From Methyloversatilis sp. (GTDB lineage Bacteria; Pseudomonadota; Gammaproteobacteria; Burkholderiales; Rhodocyclaceae), in the NCBI RefSeq assembly GCF_030698125.1, contig NZ_JAUYNV010000047.1:1-64000 (forward strand): a stretch of DNA of 64,000 nt, given 5' to 3'. Under the pieces are notes generated by a model. That model was not told the origin of the DNA. It saw only the letters and a list, made by a program, of their open reading frames with translations, and did not search any database. Within the stretch, counting starts at the first letter, position 1. Each line of letters begins with the position of its first letter. Position numbers and translations under genes: made by a program. Shown one piece after another: positions 19,151 to 28,401 of this stretch.

Positions 19151-22100
19151 ATGACCCGGGCGCGACTGCGCCGGCAGATACCCGACGCAGGCGCCGAGGC
19201 GCTCGCACTGATCGATCCGTCGCGCGGCGTGATCGAGTCACCGATCCGCGGCGAGCTGTTCAGCGCCGAACGTTTCCGGCAACACGGCCGCAGCCTGGGC
19301 GAAGCGCAGACCGCGCGGCTCAAGGCGCCGCGCTCGACGGCGTTTTTCCCGCGCCTGCACGACAACATGAAGGTGCTGCGCGAGGCGCAGCACTACATCG
19401 GGCTGCAGGAGCGGATCGGCCATCACGTCAGCCCGGCGGGTGAATGGCTGCTCGACAACTTCCATCTGGTGGCCGCCCAGATCAAGGCGGTGCATGACGG
19501 GCTGCCGCGGCGCTACTTTCGCGACCTGCCGGTGCTGGTCGGCGATCATCTGGCCGGCCTGCCGCGCGTCTATGGCGTCGCCTGGGCCTTCGTCGCGCAC
19601 ACCGACAGCGCTTTCGACGACGACCTGCTGATCGAATTCCTGAATGCCTACCAGCAGACCAGCGAACTGAACCTCGGCGAACTGTGGGCCCTGCCGACCA
19701 CGCTGCGCGTGGTGCTGATCGAAAACCTGCGCCGCCTGTCCGAGCGCGTGGCGGCCGACAAGGCGGCGCGCGAACTGGCCAATCTGTGGTGCGACGGGCT
19801 GGAACGCGAGGCGAGCGGCCGCACGGGCGGCCACGCCCGCATGATCGACGCCGACGCGATGTTCGGCCTGATGCAGGCGCGCCGTGTCGGCACCGTATTT
19901 GCGCTGCAGGTGATGCAGCGGCTGCATTCCGATTCCGGATCGCGCTCCGCCGCCGGGCTGCGCGGCCGCGAATCGGTGCGCGAAGCGCTGGCGCGCGCAC
20001 TGCCCGACCCGGCCAGCGCGCAGGCAAAGCAGCAGGCCGACGAAGCGGCCGACAACCTGAGCGTCAGCAACGCCATCGGCTCGCTGCGCATGCTGGGCGA
20101 CGCCGACTGGCGTTCGCTGATCGCGCAGACCAGCATGCTGATGCAGCTGATGCTGGCTTCATCGACCTTCCGCGCCGAGCGCGACGACACGCAGGACGCC
20201 ACGCTGCATGCCATCGAGCGGCTGGCGCGCACGAGCGGCCACAGCGAACTGGCGGTGGCGGAGCGGCTGCTCGAGCACATGCGTGTGCCGGTCAGCGATC
20301 CGCAGCTCGACCCGTCGGCGCCGATCGAGTCGCCGAGCTTCTGGCTGCGTGGCGGCGGTGCCGGTGCGATGCGCCGCTCGCTCGGCCTGCGTCCGGCCCT
20401 GCTGTCCGGCTTCGGCGAGCTGCGCAACCGCTGTGCGGTGCCGGTCTATCTCGCCTTGCTGGGCGTCGGCAGTGCGCTGCTCTCGCTGGCGTTCCTGCAG
20501 CACGCGGTGGCACCGTCCGTCACGGCGCCGGTGTGGGCGATGCTGGCGGTGCTGGCGCTGCTGCCGGCGAGCGAAGCGGTGATCGCCGTGCTCAACCGGC
20601 TCATCAGCGAATGGGTGCCGCCGCGCCGCCTGCCCCGGCTGGCGCTGCTCGCCGGCATTCCACCCGCGCTGCGCGTGCTGGTCGTGATACCCGCCATGCT
20701 GTCGTCGGCCACCGCCATCCGCGCGCTGGCGCGCCAGCTCGAACGCCACCATCTGGCGAACTGCGAGCCGTATGCGCAGTTCGCGCTGCTCACCGATTTC
20801 AGCGATGCATCCGTCGCGCACGACGGGCCGGACGCTGCACTGCTGGCCACCGCCGTCACCGAAATCGACCGGCTCGAAGCGCTCTATCCGCCCGATGCCG
20901 TCGACGAGTGCCCACCGCAGCGCCGCTTCCTGCTGCTGCATCGCGACCGGCGCTGGTCCGACACGGAACAGTGCTGGATGGGCTGGGAACGCAAGCGCGG
21001 CAAACTCGAACAGCTGATCGAACTGCTGGCAGGCGGACGGTCGGGCTTCGTCGATCTCGGGTCGCGCTCGAAACCGGCGCCCGATACACCGTTCGTCGTC
21101 ACGCTCGACAGCGACACGCTGCTGCCGCCGGGCGCCTTGCGCGAGCTGGTCGGTGTGGCAGCGCATCCGCTGAACCGTCCGCGGGTCGATGCTGCGCGCG
21201 GCCGCGTAGTGGCCGGCTACGCGGTGCTGCAGCCGCGCATCGTCACGCCGCTGCCGTCGCCGCTGCATGCCACGCCCTTCCACAGCCTGTTCGCCGGGCG
21301 CTGCGGCGTCGACCCGTACAGCGCCGAAACGTCCGAGCTGTATCAGGACCTGTTCGACGAAGGCACGTTCACCGGCAAGGGCTTGTTTCATGTCAAGGCG
21401 ATGCAGGCCGTGCTGTCAGGGCGGCTGCCCGAAGGCCAGGTGCTCAGTCACGACCTGATCGAAGGGTCAATTGCGCGCTGCGGCGGCGTCAGCGACATCA
21501 CGCTGATCGAGGACGCGCCGATGCACGCCGACGTCGCGGCTTCGCGCGTGCACCGCTGGACGCGCGGCGACTGGCAGCTGTGGCCGCTGCTGTGGCGGGC
21601 TCGCCGCTTCGACCTGAATGCCATCAATCGCTGGAAAATGATCGACAACCTGCGTCGTTCGCTGGTGGCGCCGTTTTCGGTCGTGCTGCTGCTGGTCGCC
21701 CTGGGCAGCGATCTGCTGTCGCCGTGGGGCGTACTCGCGCTGATGGGGGCTGCGTTCGGCGGCGGCCCGCTGCTCGGCGCCCTGGCCGGCATGGCGCCGG
21801 CGCGCGATGACCTCGCACTGCGTCACTTCTATCACCAGGGGCTGGTCGACATCGGGCGCGCGCTTGGCGGCATGCTGTGGAATCTGGCGCTGCTGCTGCG
21901 CAACGCGCTGCACCTGGGCGACGCCATCGTGCGCGCGCTGTGGCGCACGGCGATCAGCCGCAGGCGCCTGCTGCAATGGACCACCGCAGCCGATGCGCAG
22001 TCGGCGGCACGGCACAGCCTGACCGGACTGTGGCGCGTGCATTGGCCGGTCAGTGCGCTGGCGGTCGGTGTGCTTGCGCTCCTGTGGTGGCGCGGTACGT

Positions 22101-25100
22101 CGTCGCCATGGCTGGCGCTGTCGGTGTGCGCGCTGTGGGCGGCTACACCGCTGTGGATCGCGCTGGCCAGCCGCGCATCGGCGCACCGGCATCGTTACAG
22201 GCTGGCCGCCGGCGATCGCGCCTACCTGCTCGATGTGGCCCGCCACACCTGGCGCCTGTTCGAGCGCCATGTCGGACCGTCCAGCAATTGGCTGCCGCCG
22301 GACAATGTGCAGACCGTGCCCTACATGATGGTCGCGCAGCGCACCTCGCCGACCAATATCGGCCTCTATCTGCTGTCGACTGCCTGCGCGCGGCGTTTCG
22401 GCTGGATCAGCACGCTCGAACTGCTGACCCGCTGCGAACGCACACTGGCCACACTGGTCATGCTGCCGCGCCATCGCGGCCACTTCCTGAACTGGTACGA
22501 CACGCAGACGCTTGCGCCGCTGGCGCCGGCCTATGTGTCGGTGGTGGACAGCGGCAATCTGTGCGGTCACCTGATTGCGCTGGCGGGTGCCTGCGACGCG
22601 CTGGCGGCGCGCCCGGCGGACGACGCCGACCGCGCATGCAACGCGCCGCTGCGTCTGGTCGCGCTGGCCGCGCAGTGCCGCCGGATGGCGCTCGAAGCGG
22701 AATTCGGCTTCATGTACGACGAGCGCCGGCGCCTGTTCCACATCGGTTATCTGGTCGAGGAACAGACGCTGGACAAGAGCTATTACGACCTGCTCGCGTC
22801 CGAGGCGCGGCTGGCCAGCCTGTGGGCGATCGCCAAGGGCGACGTGCCGGTGAAGCACTGGGCGGCGCTCGGGCGGCCGTTCTTCGCAACCGGCAGCGAA
22901 GCGGGCCTGCGCTCCTGGTCGGGTTCGATGTTCGAATACCTGATGCCGTCGCTGGTGCTCGACGAATTGCCGGGCAGCGCACTGGCCAGCGCCGCGCAGG
23001 CCGCGGTGCGCGAGCACCGGGCGTTCGGACGCACCCACGGCGTACCGTGGGGTCTGTCGGAATCGGCTTATGCCGCGAGCGACCACACGCTGGCTTACCA
23101 GTATTCGCCACAGGGCGTGCCGCGCCTCGCACTGCGCCGCACGCCGACCGACGAAATCGTCGTCGCGCCTTATGCGACCGCGCTGGCAGCCATGTTCGAA
23201 CCGGCCGCCGCACTGGAGAACCTGCGCCGGCTGGAAGGTCTGGACGCGCGGCGCGACATGGGTTTTGCCGAGGCGCTGGACTTCGTGGCCGACCGTCAGA
23301 CCGGCGGCAGCGCGTTCACGGTGGTCAGCACCTTCATGGCGCATCATCAGGGCATGACCATCGTTGCACTTGCCAACCTGCTGCTTGACGGCGCACCCCG
23401 GCGCTGGTGCATGAGCGAGCCGCGCATCGACGCCGTCGCGTCGCTCTTGCAGGAGCGGGTGCCGCGCGAGGTGTCGCGACTGCTCGCGCCGCCGCCCGCG
23501 CCGACGCGCAACGACCGTCGTGATGCCTTGCCCGGCGTCACCCGCCTGGTCACTCCGGGATCGTCGGCGCTGCAGCCGACCCACTTGCTGTCGAACGGTC
23601 GCTATTCAGTTGCGCTGCGTGCCAACGGCGCCGGCTGGAGCCGCTTCGGCACCGCCGACGTGTCGCGCTGGCGCGACGACGCGCTGCGCGATGCCTACGG
23701 CACGTTCTTCTATCTCCGGCGCACGCCGCAGGACGCACCGGTGTCGATCACGCAGCATCCGGCGGCCGACCCGCTGGCCGATTACAGCGCCACCTTCCAC
23801 AGTGACCGCGTCTGTCTCGACGCGCAGTGGACCGACCTGCGTACGCGCTGTACCGTGTGGGTCAGCCCGGAAGACGACGTCGAACTGCGTCGCATCGAGC
23901 TGTGGAACACCTCGTCGGAACCGATGGAGATCGAATTGATGTCGATGTTCGAGGTATCGCTGTCCGATGCCCGGGCCGACGAAATGCATCCGGCTTTCGC
24001 CAAGCTGTTCGTTCAGGCGACCTGGGATGACGCCAGTCGAGCCGTCTACTTTTCGCGCAAGCCGCGGCTGTCGACCGAAACCGGGCTGCACGCGGTGCAT
24101 TTCATCGCGCATGCCGACCTGCACCTGACGTCGGTTGCAGTGCAGACCGATCGCGCACGCTGGCTGGGGCGTCATCGGGACGCCGCGCATCCGCGCGCGG
24201 ACTACGGCGCAACAGACCCGTCGCGGGCGGACTGCGTGACCGGTCTCGATCCGCTCGCGTCGCTGTCGATGCGCCTGAGCCTGCCGGCGCACGGCATGGC
24301 GTCGCTCACCGTCGGCACGGCGGCGGCCGACGCGCGCGACACGCTGCAGGCGCTGGTCGAGCGCTACCGGCAGGACGCCATGGTCGAACGCTCATCGCTG
24401 ATGTCCGGCACGTTTGCCAGCATCCGGCTGCGCGAAATGCGGGTCAATGCCGATGATCGCGCCGCCATCCAGTTGCTGACGACGACACTGGCGCTGCTGA
24501 TGTCGCGCCCGGCACCGCTCGATGCACTGGTCAATGCGCCGCCGGGCGGCGCGCAGCATGACCGGCGTACGCTGTGGCGGCTCGGCATGTCGGGTGACCG
24601 TCCGATCATCGTGGTGTGCGCCAGTGCCGTGCAGGGTGTCCGGATGCTGCGTTCGCTGTTCCAGGCGCTGCGCTGGTGGTCGTGGGGCGGACTGACCTGC
24701 GATCTGGTTGTGCTCAACAGCGAGGCCCACTCCTATCTGATGCCCTTGCAGGCCGAACTGGCCGCACTGCGCGAGCGGTATGCGGCCGAGGTCATCGCGA
24801 CCCCGTCGGCACGGGCCTGCGGCCTGTATCTGTTGCACGCAGACGAGCTGGCGCCGGCCGAGCGCGCCGCGCTGAATGCGCTCGCCCGTGCCAGCCTGCA
24901 TGCCGACGGCCGGCCGCTGTCGCATCATGTGCAGGATCTGGTCGATTGGCATGACAGTGCGCTCGATGTGCGTGCCGAGCAGCCGGGGACGATGCTGCCG
25001 GCCGCGCGTGACGGCGCCGTCGGCCTGCCGCCGAAGGGTGCGTTCGACGCGGCAAGCGGCGATTTCCGCTTTACCGTGACCGACGCGCACCGCACGTTGC

Positions 25101-27505
25101 GGCCGTGGATCAACGTGCTCGCCAATCCTGATTTCGGCAGCCAGGTGTCGGAAGCCGGCACCGGCTACACCTGGGCCGGCAACAGCCGGCTGAACCAGAT
25201 CACCGGTTGGTCGAACGACCCGGTCGGCGATGCGGGCGGTGAAGCCTTTCACCTGCAGGACCTGCGCACCGGCGACATCTGGAGCATCGGCGCCGGCGCG
25301 GCTGCCGCCGACGTGCCGTACCGCATCGAACACGGGCAGGGCCTGACGACGCTGCGCCACCGGCGCGGCGACATCGAGGTGAAGGCGACCTGGTGCGTCG
25401 ATCCGGAGCAATCGGTCAAGCAGGTACGCATCGTGCTGACCAATCGCGGCGCCCGGGCACACTCGTTGCGGCTGATCGGCCTGTTCGAATGGGTGATCGG
25501 CGCGCTGCGCACCGACCGTCAATCGGTACGCACCGAGTTCGCGCGGCTGGCATTGCCCGACGCCTCGGCGCGGCAGATCGATGCGCTGCTGGCCACCCAG
25601 TGCGATGGCCATGCCGGCTTCGGCAACAGCACTGCCTTCGTCATGCTGCAGCGCGAGGGGGCCGACGGCAGACCGGACGTCGCCACGCTGGCCGACTGGA
25701 CCTGCGACCGGCGCGAACTGTTCGCCCCGGATGGCCGACCGATCATTCCGGATCGGCTGGCTGCGCGGGACGCCATCGGCGTCGATCCGTGCGCCGCACT
25801 GTCGGCAACGCTCAGCCTGGCGCCGGATGAGTCGTCCACCCACGTATTTCTGCTCGGTCACGGCGACTCGCCGCGCGCGGCCGGCATGCTGGCATGCGCC
25901 GCCGCGGCGCAGGGCGCCGTACAGCGCGAACAGGCCGTGCGCGCGAAATGGGCCGGGTTGCTCGATGCCGTCACGGTCAGCAGCCCCGACCCGCTGTTCG
26001 ACGTGCTGGTGAATCGCTGGCTGCCTTACCAGACGGTGGCCTGCCGTCTGTGGGCGCGTGCCGGCTTCTACCAGTCGGGCGGTGCGTTCGGCTTTCGCGA
26101 CCAGCTGCAGGACGCGATGGCACTGTGCGTCGCCGCGCCCGCGCTGCTGCGCGCACAGCTGCTGCTGTCGGCGTCGCGCCAGTTTCCCGAAGGCGATGTG
26201 CAGCACTGGTGGCATGCGCCGACCGGCGCGGGCGTACGCACCCGCTGCTCGGATGACCGCCTGTGGCTGCCGTTCGCCGCGGCGCGCTACATCGAGGTCA
26301 CGGGCGATGTCGAGGTGTTCGACGAGCTGGTGCCATTCCTCGAAGGCGACCCGATACCCGAAGGTGCGGAAGACGCCTATTTCGTGCCGCGGGTCGGCAC
26401 GCAGCCGGTGTCGCTGTACGAACACTGCGCACGGGCGATCGACTGCAGTCTTGCGGTCGGCACGCACGGACTGCCGCTGATCGGTACCTGCGACTGGAAC
26501 GACGGCATGAACCGGGTCGGCCATGAAGGACGTGGCGAGTCGGTCTGGCTGGGCTGGTTCCTGTGTCAGGTGGTGGCCCGCTTTTCCGTGCTCGCGCATG
26601 CCGAGGGCGAAACCAGCCGTGCCGAACGCTGGCAGCTGGCCGCCGCCGGCTGGCGCGACGCCTTGCACGGCGAGGCGTGGGACGGCGAATGGTTCGTGCG
26701 TGCGTTCTTCGACGACGGCACGCCGCTGGGCTCACGCCGCAACGAAGAGTGCCGCATCGACCTCATCGCGCAGGCCTGGGGCGTGCTGTCCGGCGTGGCC
26801 ACGCCGGACCAGCAGCAGGCATCGATGGCATCGGTCGGCCGCCTGCTGACCGACGAGGTGAATGGTCTGGTGCGATTGCTCGACCCGCCTTTGCAGCACG
26901 CCCGGCCGGACGCCGGCTACATCCAGGCCTACCCGCCCGGCGTGCGCGAGAACGGCGGCCAGTACGCACATGCCGCGGTGTGGGCACTGATGGCGCAGGC
27001 CGAACTGGGTGATGTCGACGCGGCTTGGCGCACCTTCACCGGGCTCAGTCCGGCCCACCGCTCGGACAACGAGGTGCGTGGCGCCGCCTATGGCATCGAG
27101 CCCTACGTGATGGCGGGCGACATCTACACGCAGCCACCCTATGCCGGACGCGGTGGCTGGAGCTGGTACACCGGTTCGGCCGCATGGATGCACCACGCTG
27201 CCATCGAATCGATATGCGGGCTGCGCGTGCGTCAGGGCCGCCTGTGCGTACTGCCCCGCCTGCCCAGCCACTGGCCGAAGGTGACGCTGACCGTGCTTCG
27301 CGCCGGTCGCCGGCACGAAATCACCGTGTGTGCGGCGGGTGCGCTGGCGGACATCGCCAGCGCGCGCGCCGCCGGGCTGCTGCCGCTGGCCGTCGGTGAA
27401 TGGCTGGATCTGGCCGCTGCCGGTGACCACAGTCGCCATCTGGTGATTGCCGCGGCGAATGTGCCATCGGCCACCAGGTCGCCCGCGCAGGCAGTTACGG
27501 CATGA
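19151..27505 (+). CDS. ndvB: Cyclic beta-1,2-glucan synthase (NdvB/Cgs type)
   Basis: A 2784-residue inner-membrane enzyme that primes, elongates, trims and cyclises beta-1,2-glucan from UDP-glucose for the periplasm. Layout: an N-terminal region; membrane segments near residues 430-475; the GT84 domain with TLDSDTLLPPGALREL near 650 and EGTFTGKGLFHVKAM; more membrane segments near 835-880 and 960-1000; a glycoamylase-like domain near 1030-1450 (FMAHHQGMTIVALANL); and a C-terminal GH94 phosphorylase-like module with TCDWNDGMNRVGHEGRGES near 2446 and ENGGQYAHAAVW. The length matches rhizobial and Brucella NdvB. The start at 19151 is the first ATG before the conserved region, with only a weak ribosome site. 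The stop overlaps the next gene's ATG. Confidence 0.93.
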   Translation: MTRARLRRQIPDAGAEALALIDPSRGVIESPIRGELFSAERFRQHGRSLGEAQTARLKAPRSTAFFPRLHDNMKVLREAQHYIGLQERIGHHVSPAGEWLLDNFHLVAAQIKAVHDGLPRRYFRDLPVLVGDHLAGLPRVYGVAWAFVAHTDSAFDDDLLIEFLNAYQQTSELNLGELWALPTTLRVVLIENLRRLSERVAADKAARELANLWCDGLEREASGRTGGHARMIDADAMFGLMQARRVGTVFALQVMQRLHSDSGSRSAAGLRGRESVREALARALPDPASAQAKQQADEAADNLSVSNAIGSLRMLGDADWRSLIAQTSMLMQLMLASSTFRAERDDTQDATLHAIERLARTSGHSELAVAERLLEHMRVPVSDPQLDPSAPIESPSFWLRGGGAGAMRRSLGLRPALLSGFGELRNRCAVPVYLALLGVGSALLSLAFLQHAVAPSVTAPVWAMLAVLALLPASEAVIAVLNRLISEWVPPRRLPRLALLAGIPPALRVLVVIPAMLSSATAIRALARQLERHHLANCEPYAQFALLTDFSDASVAHDGPDAALLATAVTEIDRLEALYPPDAVDECPPQRRFLLLHRDRRWSDTEQCWMGWERKRGKLEQLIELLAGGRSGFVDLGSRSKPAPDTPFVVTLDSDTLLPPGALRELVGVAAHPLNRPRVDAARGRVVAGYAVLQPRIVTPLPSPLHATPFHSLFAGRCGVDPYSAETSELYQDLFDEGTFTGKGLFHVKAMQAVLSGRLPEGQVLSHDLIEGSIARCGGVSDITLIEDAPMHADVAASRVHRWTRGDWQLWPLLWRARRFDLNAINRWKMIDNLRRSLVAPFSVVLLLVALGSDLLSPWGVLALMGAAFGGGPLLGALAGMAPARDDLALRHFYHQGLVDIGRALGGMLWNLALLLRNALHLGDAIVRALWRTAISRRRLLQWTTAADAQSAARHSLTGLWRVHWPVSALAVGVLALLWWRGTSSPWLALSVCALWAATPLWIALASRASAHRHRYRLAAGDRAYLLDVARHTWRLFERHVGPSSNWLPPDNVQTVPYMMVAQRTSPTNIGLYLLSTACARRFGWISTLELLTRCERTLATLVMLPRHRGHFLNWYDTQTLAPLAPAYVSVVDSGNLCGHLIALAGACDALAARPADDADRACNAPLRLVALAAQCRRMALEAEFGFMYDERRRLFHIGYLVEEQTLDKSYYDLLASEARLASLWAIAKGDVPVKHWAALGRPFFATGSEAGLRSWSGSMFEYLMPSLVLDELPGSALASAAQAAVREHRAFGRTHGVPWGLSESAYAASDHTLAYQYSPQGVPRLALRRTPTDEIVVAPYATALAAMFEPAAALENLRRLEGLDARRDMGFAEALDFVADRQTGGSAFTVVSTFMAHHQGMTIVALANLLLDGAPRRWCMSEPRIDAVASLLQERVPREVSRLLAPPPAPTRNDRRDALPGVTRLVTPGSSALQPTHLLSNGRYSVALRANGAGWSRFGTADVSRWRDDALRDAYGTFFYLRRTPQDAPVSITQHPAADPLADYSATFHSDRVCLDAQWTDLRTRCTVWVSPEDDVELRRIELWNTSSEPMEIELMSMFEVSLSDARADEMHPAFAKLFVQATWDDASRAVYFSRKPRLSTETGLHAVHFIAHADLHLTSVAVQTDRARWLGRHRDAAHPRADYGATDPSRADCVTGLDPLASLSMRLSLPAHGMASLTVGTAAADARDTLQALVERYRQDAMVERSSLMSGTFASIRLREMRVNADDRAAIQLLTTTLALLMSRPAPLDALVNAPPGGAQHDRRTLWRLGMSGDRPIIVVCASAVQGVRMLRSLFQALRWWSWGGLTCDLVVLNSEAHSYLMPLQAELAALRERYAAEVIATPSARACGLYLLHADELAPAERAALNALARASLHADGRPLSHHVQDLVDWHDSALDVRAEQPGTMLPAARDGAVGLPPKGAFDAASGDFRFTVTDAHRTLRPWINVLANPDFGSQVSEAGTGYTWAGNSRLNQITGWSNDPVGDAGGEAFHLQDLRTGDIWSIGAGAAAADVPYRIEHGQGLTTLRHRRGDIEVKATWCVDPEQSVKQVRIVLTNRGARAHSLRLIGLFEWVIGALRTDRQSVRTEFARLALPDASARQIDALLATQCDGHAGFGNSTAFVMLQREGADGRPDVATLADWTCDRRELFAPDGRPIIPDRLAARDAIGVDPCAALSATLSLAPDESSTHVFLLGHGDSPRAAGMLACAAAAQGAVQREQAVRAKWAGLLDAVTVSSPDPLFDVLVNRWLPYQTVACRLWARAGFYQSGGAFGFRDQLQDAMALCVAAPALLRAQLLLSASRQFPEGDVQHWWHAPTGAGVRTRCSDDRLWLPFAAARYIEVTGDVEVFDELVPFLEGDPIPEGAEDAYFVPRVGTQPVSLYEHCARAIDCSLAVGTHGLPLIGTCDWNDGMNRVGHEGRGESVWLGWFLCQVVARFSVLAHAEGETSRAERWQLAAAGWRDALHGEAWDGEWFVRAFFDDGTPLGSRRNEECRIDLIAQAWGVLSGVATPDQQQASMASVGRLLTDEVNGLVRLLDPPLQHARPDAGYIQAYPPGVRENGGQYAHAAVWALMAQAELGDVDAAWRTFTGLSPAHRSDNEVRGAAYGIEPYVMAGDIYTQPPYAGRGGWSWYTGSAAWMHHAAIESICGLRVRQGRLCVLPRLPSHWPKVTLTVLRAGRRHEITVCAAGALADIASARAAGLLPLAVGEWLDLAAAGDHSRHLVIAAANVPSATRSPAQAVTA

Positions 27506-28395
27506 AGCTGCCGCAGCCCCTGGCCGAGGTGTGGCGGATCGCGCTGGCGACCTTGCGCCGCTACGACGACGCGCGCGGCATGACCTATGGCGCGGCGGTC
27601 GCCTTCTACGCGGCCTTCGCGATAGCGCCGCTCATCGTCGTCGTCACCCGCGTCATGTTCTGGGTGCTCGGCGACGAAAGTGCGCAGGTGGCGCTGATCG
27701 ATGCGCTGTCGGGGCTGATCGGTCCGCGCGAGGCCGGCACCGTGTCCGATCTGCTGCAGCGTGCAAGCGAACGTACCAACGGTGACGGCAACGGCTCGTT
27801 GGGGCCCTGGCTGGCACTGGGCGGCACGCTGATCGGTGCCACCGGTGTGTTCATCGAACTGCGCGCCGCACTGCAGGCCATGCTGGGCGAGAAGGCCGTG
27901 CCATTTTCGTGGCTCAGGCTGCTGCAGGTCAGGCTGCTCGCGCTGGGCATCGTGCTCGGCGGCGGTTTTCTGCTTGCAGTGGCGCTGGTCGCGCAGACGG
28001 CCGTGCTGCTGGCGATGAATCACGTGACCGACATCTGGCCGGTACTGCTGCCGATGGTGCTGGTCGTTGAAGCGGTGTTTTCGTTCGGCGTGATTGCGCT
28101 GCTGTTCGCCACCCTGTTGCGCTGGCTGCCGGACCATCGCATGCCCTGGCTGCACGCGGCGGTTGGCGCCTGCTTTGCCGCCATGCTGTTCATGCTGGGC
28201 CGCTACGCCATCGGGCTGTACATCGCGACCACGGCGACGGCATCGGCGCTGGGTGCGGCGGGTTCCTTCGCTGCGTTGCTGATCTGGTTCTACGGCTCGA
28301 GCCAGATCTTCCTGCTCGGTGCCGCGCTGGCCGTGGAAGTCATACCGGCCGCGCCGCCGCGCGCGGGCGGGTCAGCCGCGGCCCGCGGGCACTGA
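27502..28395 (+). CDS. YihY/virulence factor BrkB family membrane protein
   Basis: A 297-residue inner-membrane protein with about six hydrophobic segments and the family opening RYDDARGMTYGAAVAFYAAF. The C-terminal YGSSQIFLLGAALAVEV is typical. YihY proteins were once called RNase BN in error; their transport or envelope role is unresolved. The start codon overlaps the ndvB stop (ATGA), so the two are coupled. It converges on the GGDEF gene with only 6 bases between stops and no visible terminator. Confidence 0.9.
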   Translation: MKLPQPLAEVWRIALATLRRYDDARGMTYGAAVAFYAAFAIAPLIVVVTRVMFWVLGDESAQVALIDALSGLIGPREAGTVSDLLQRASERTNGDGNGSLGPWLALGGTLIGATGVFIELRAALQAMLGEKAVPFSWLRLLQVRLLALGIVLGGGFLLAVALVAQTAVLLAMNHVTDIWPVLLPMVLVVEAVFSFGVIALLFATLLRWLPDHRMPWLHAAVGACFAAMLFMLGRYAIGLYIATTATASALGAAGSFAALLIWFYGSSQIFLLGAALAVEVIPAAPPRAGGSAAARGH

Positions 28396-28401
28396 GCGCC
28401 T

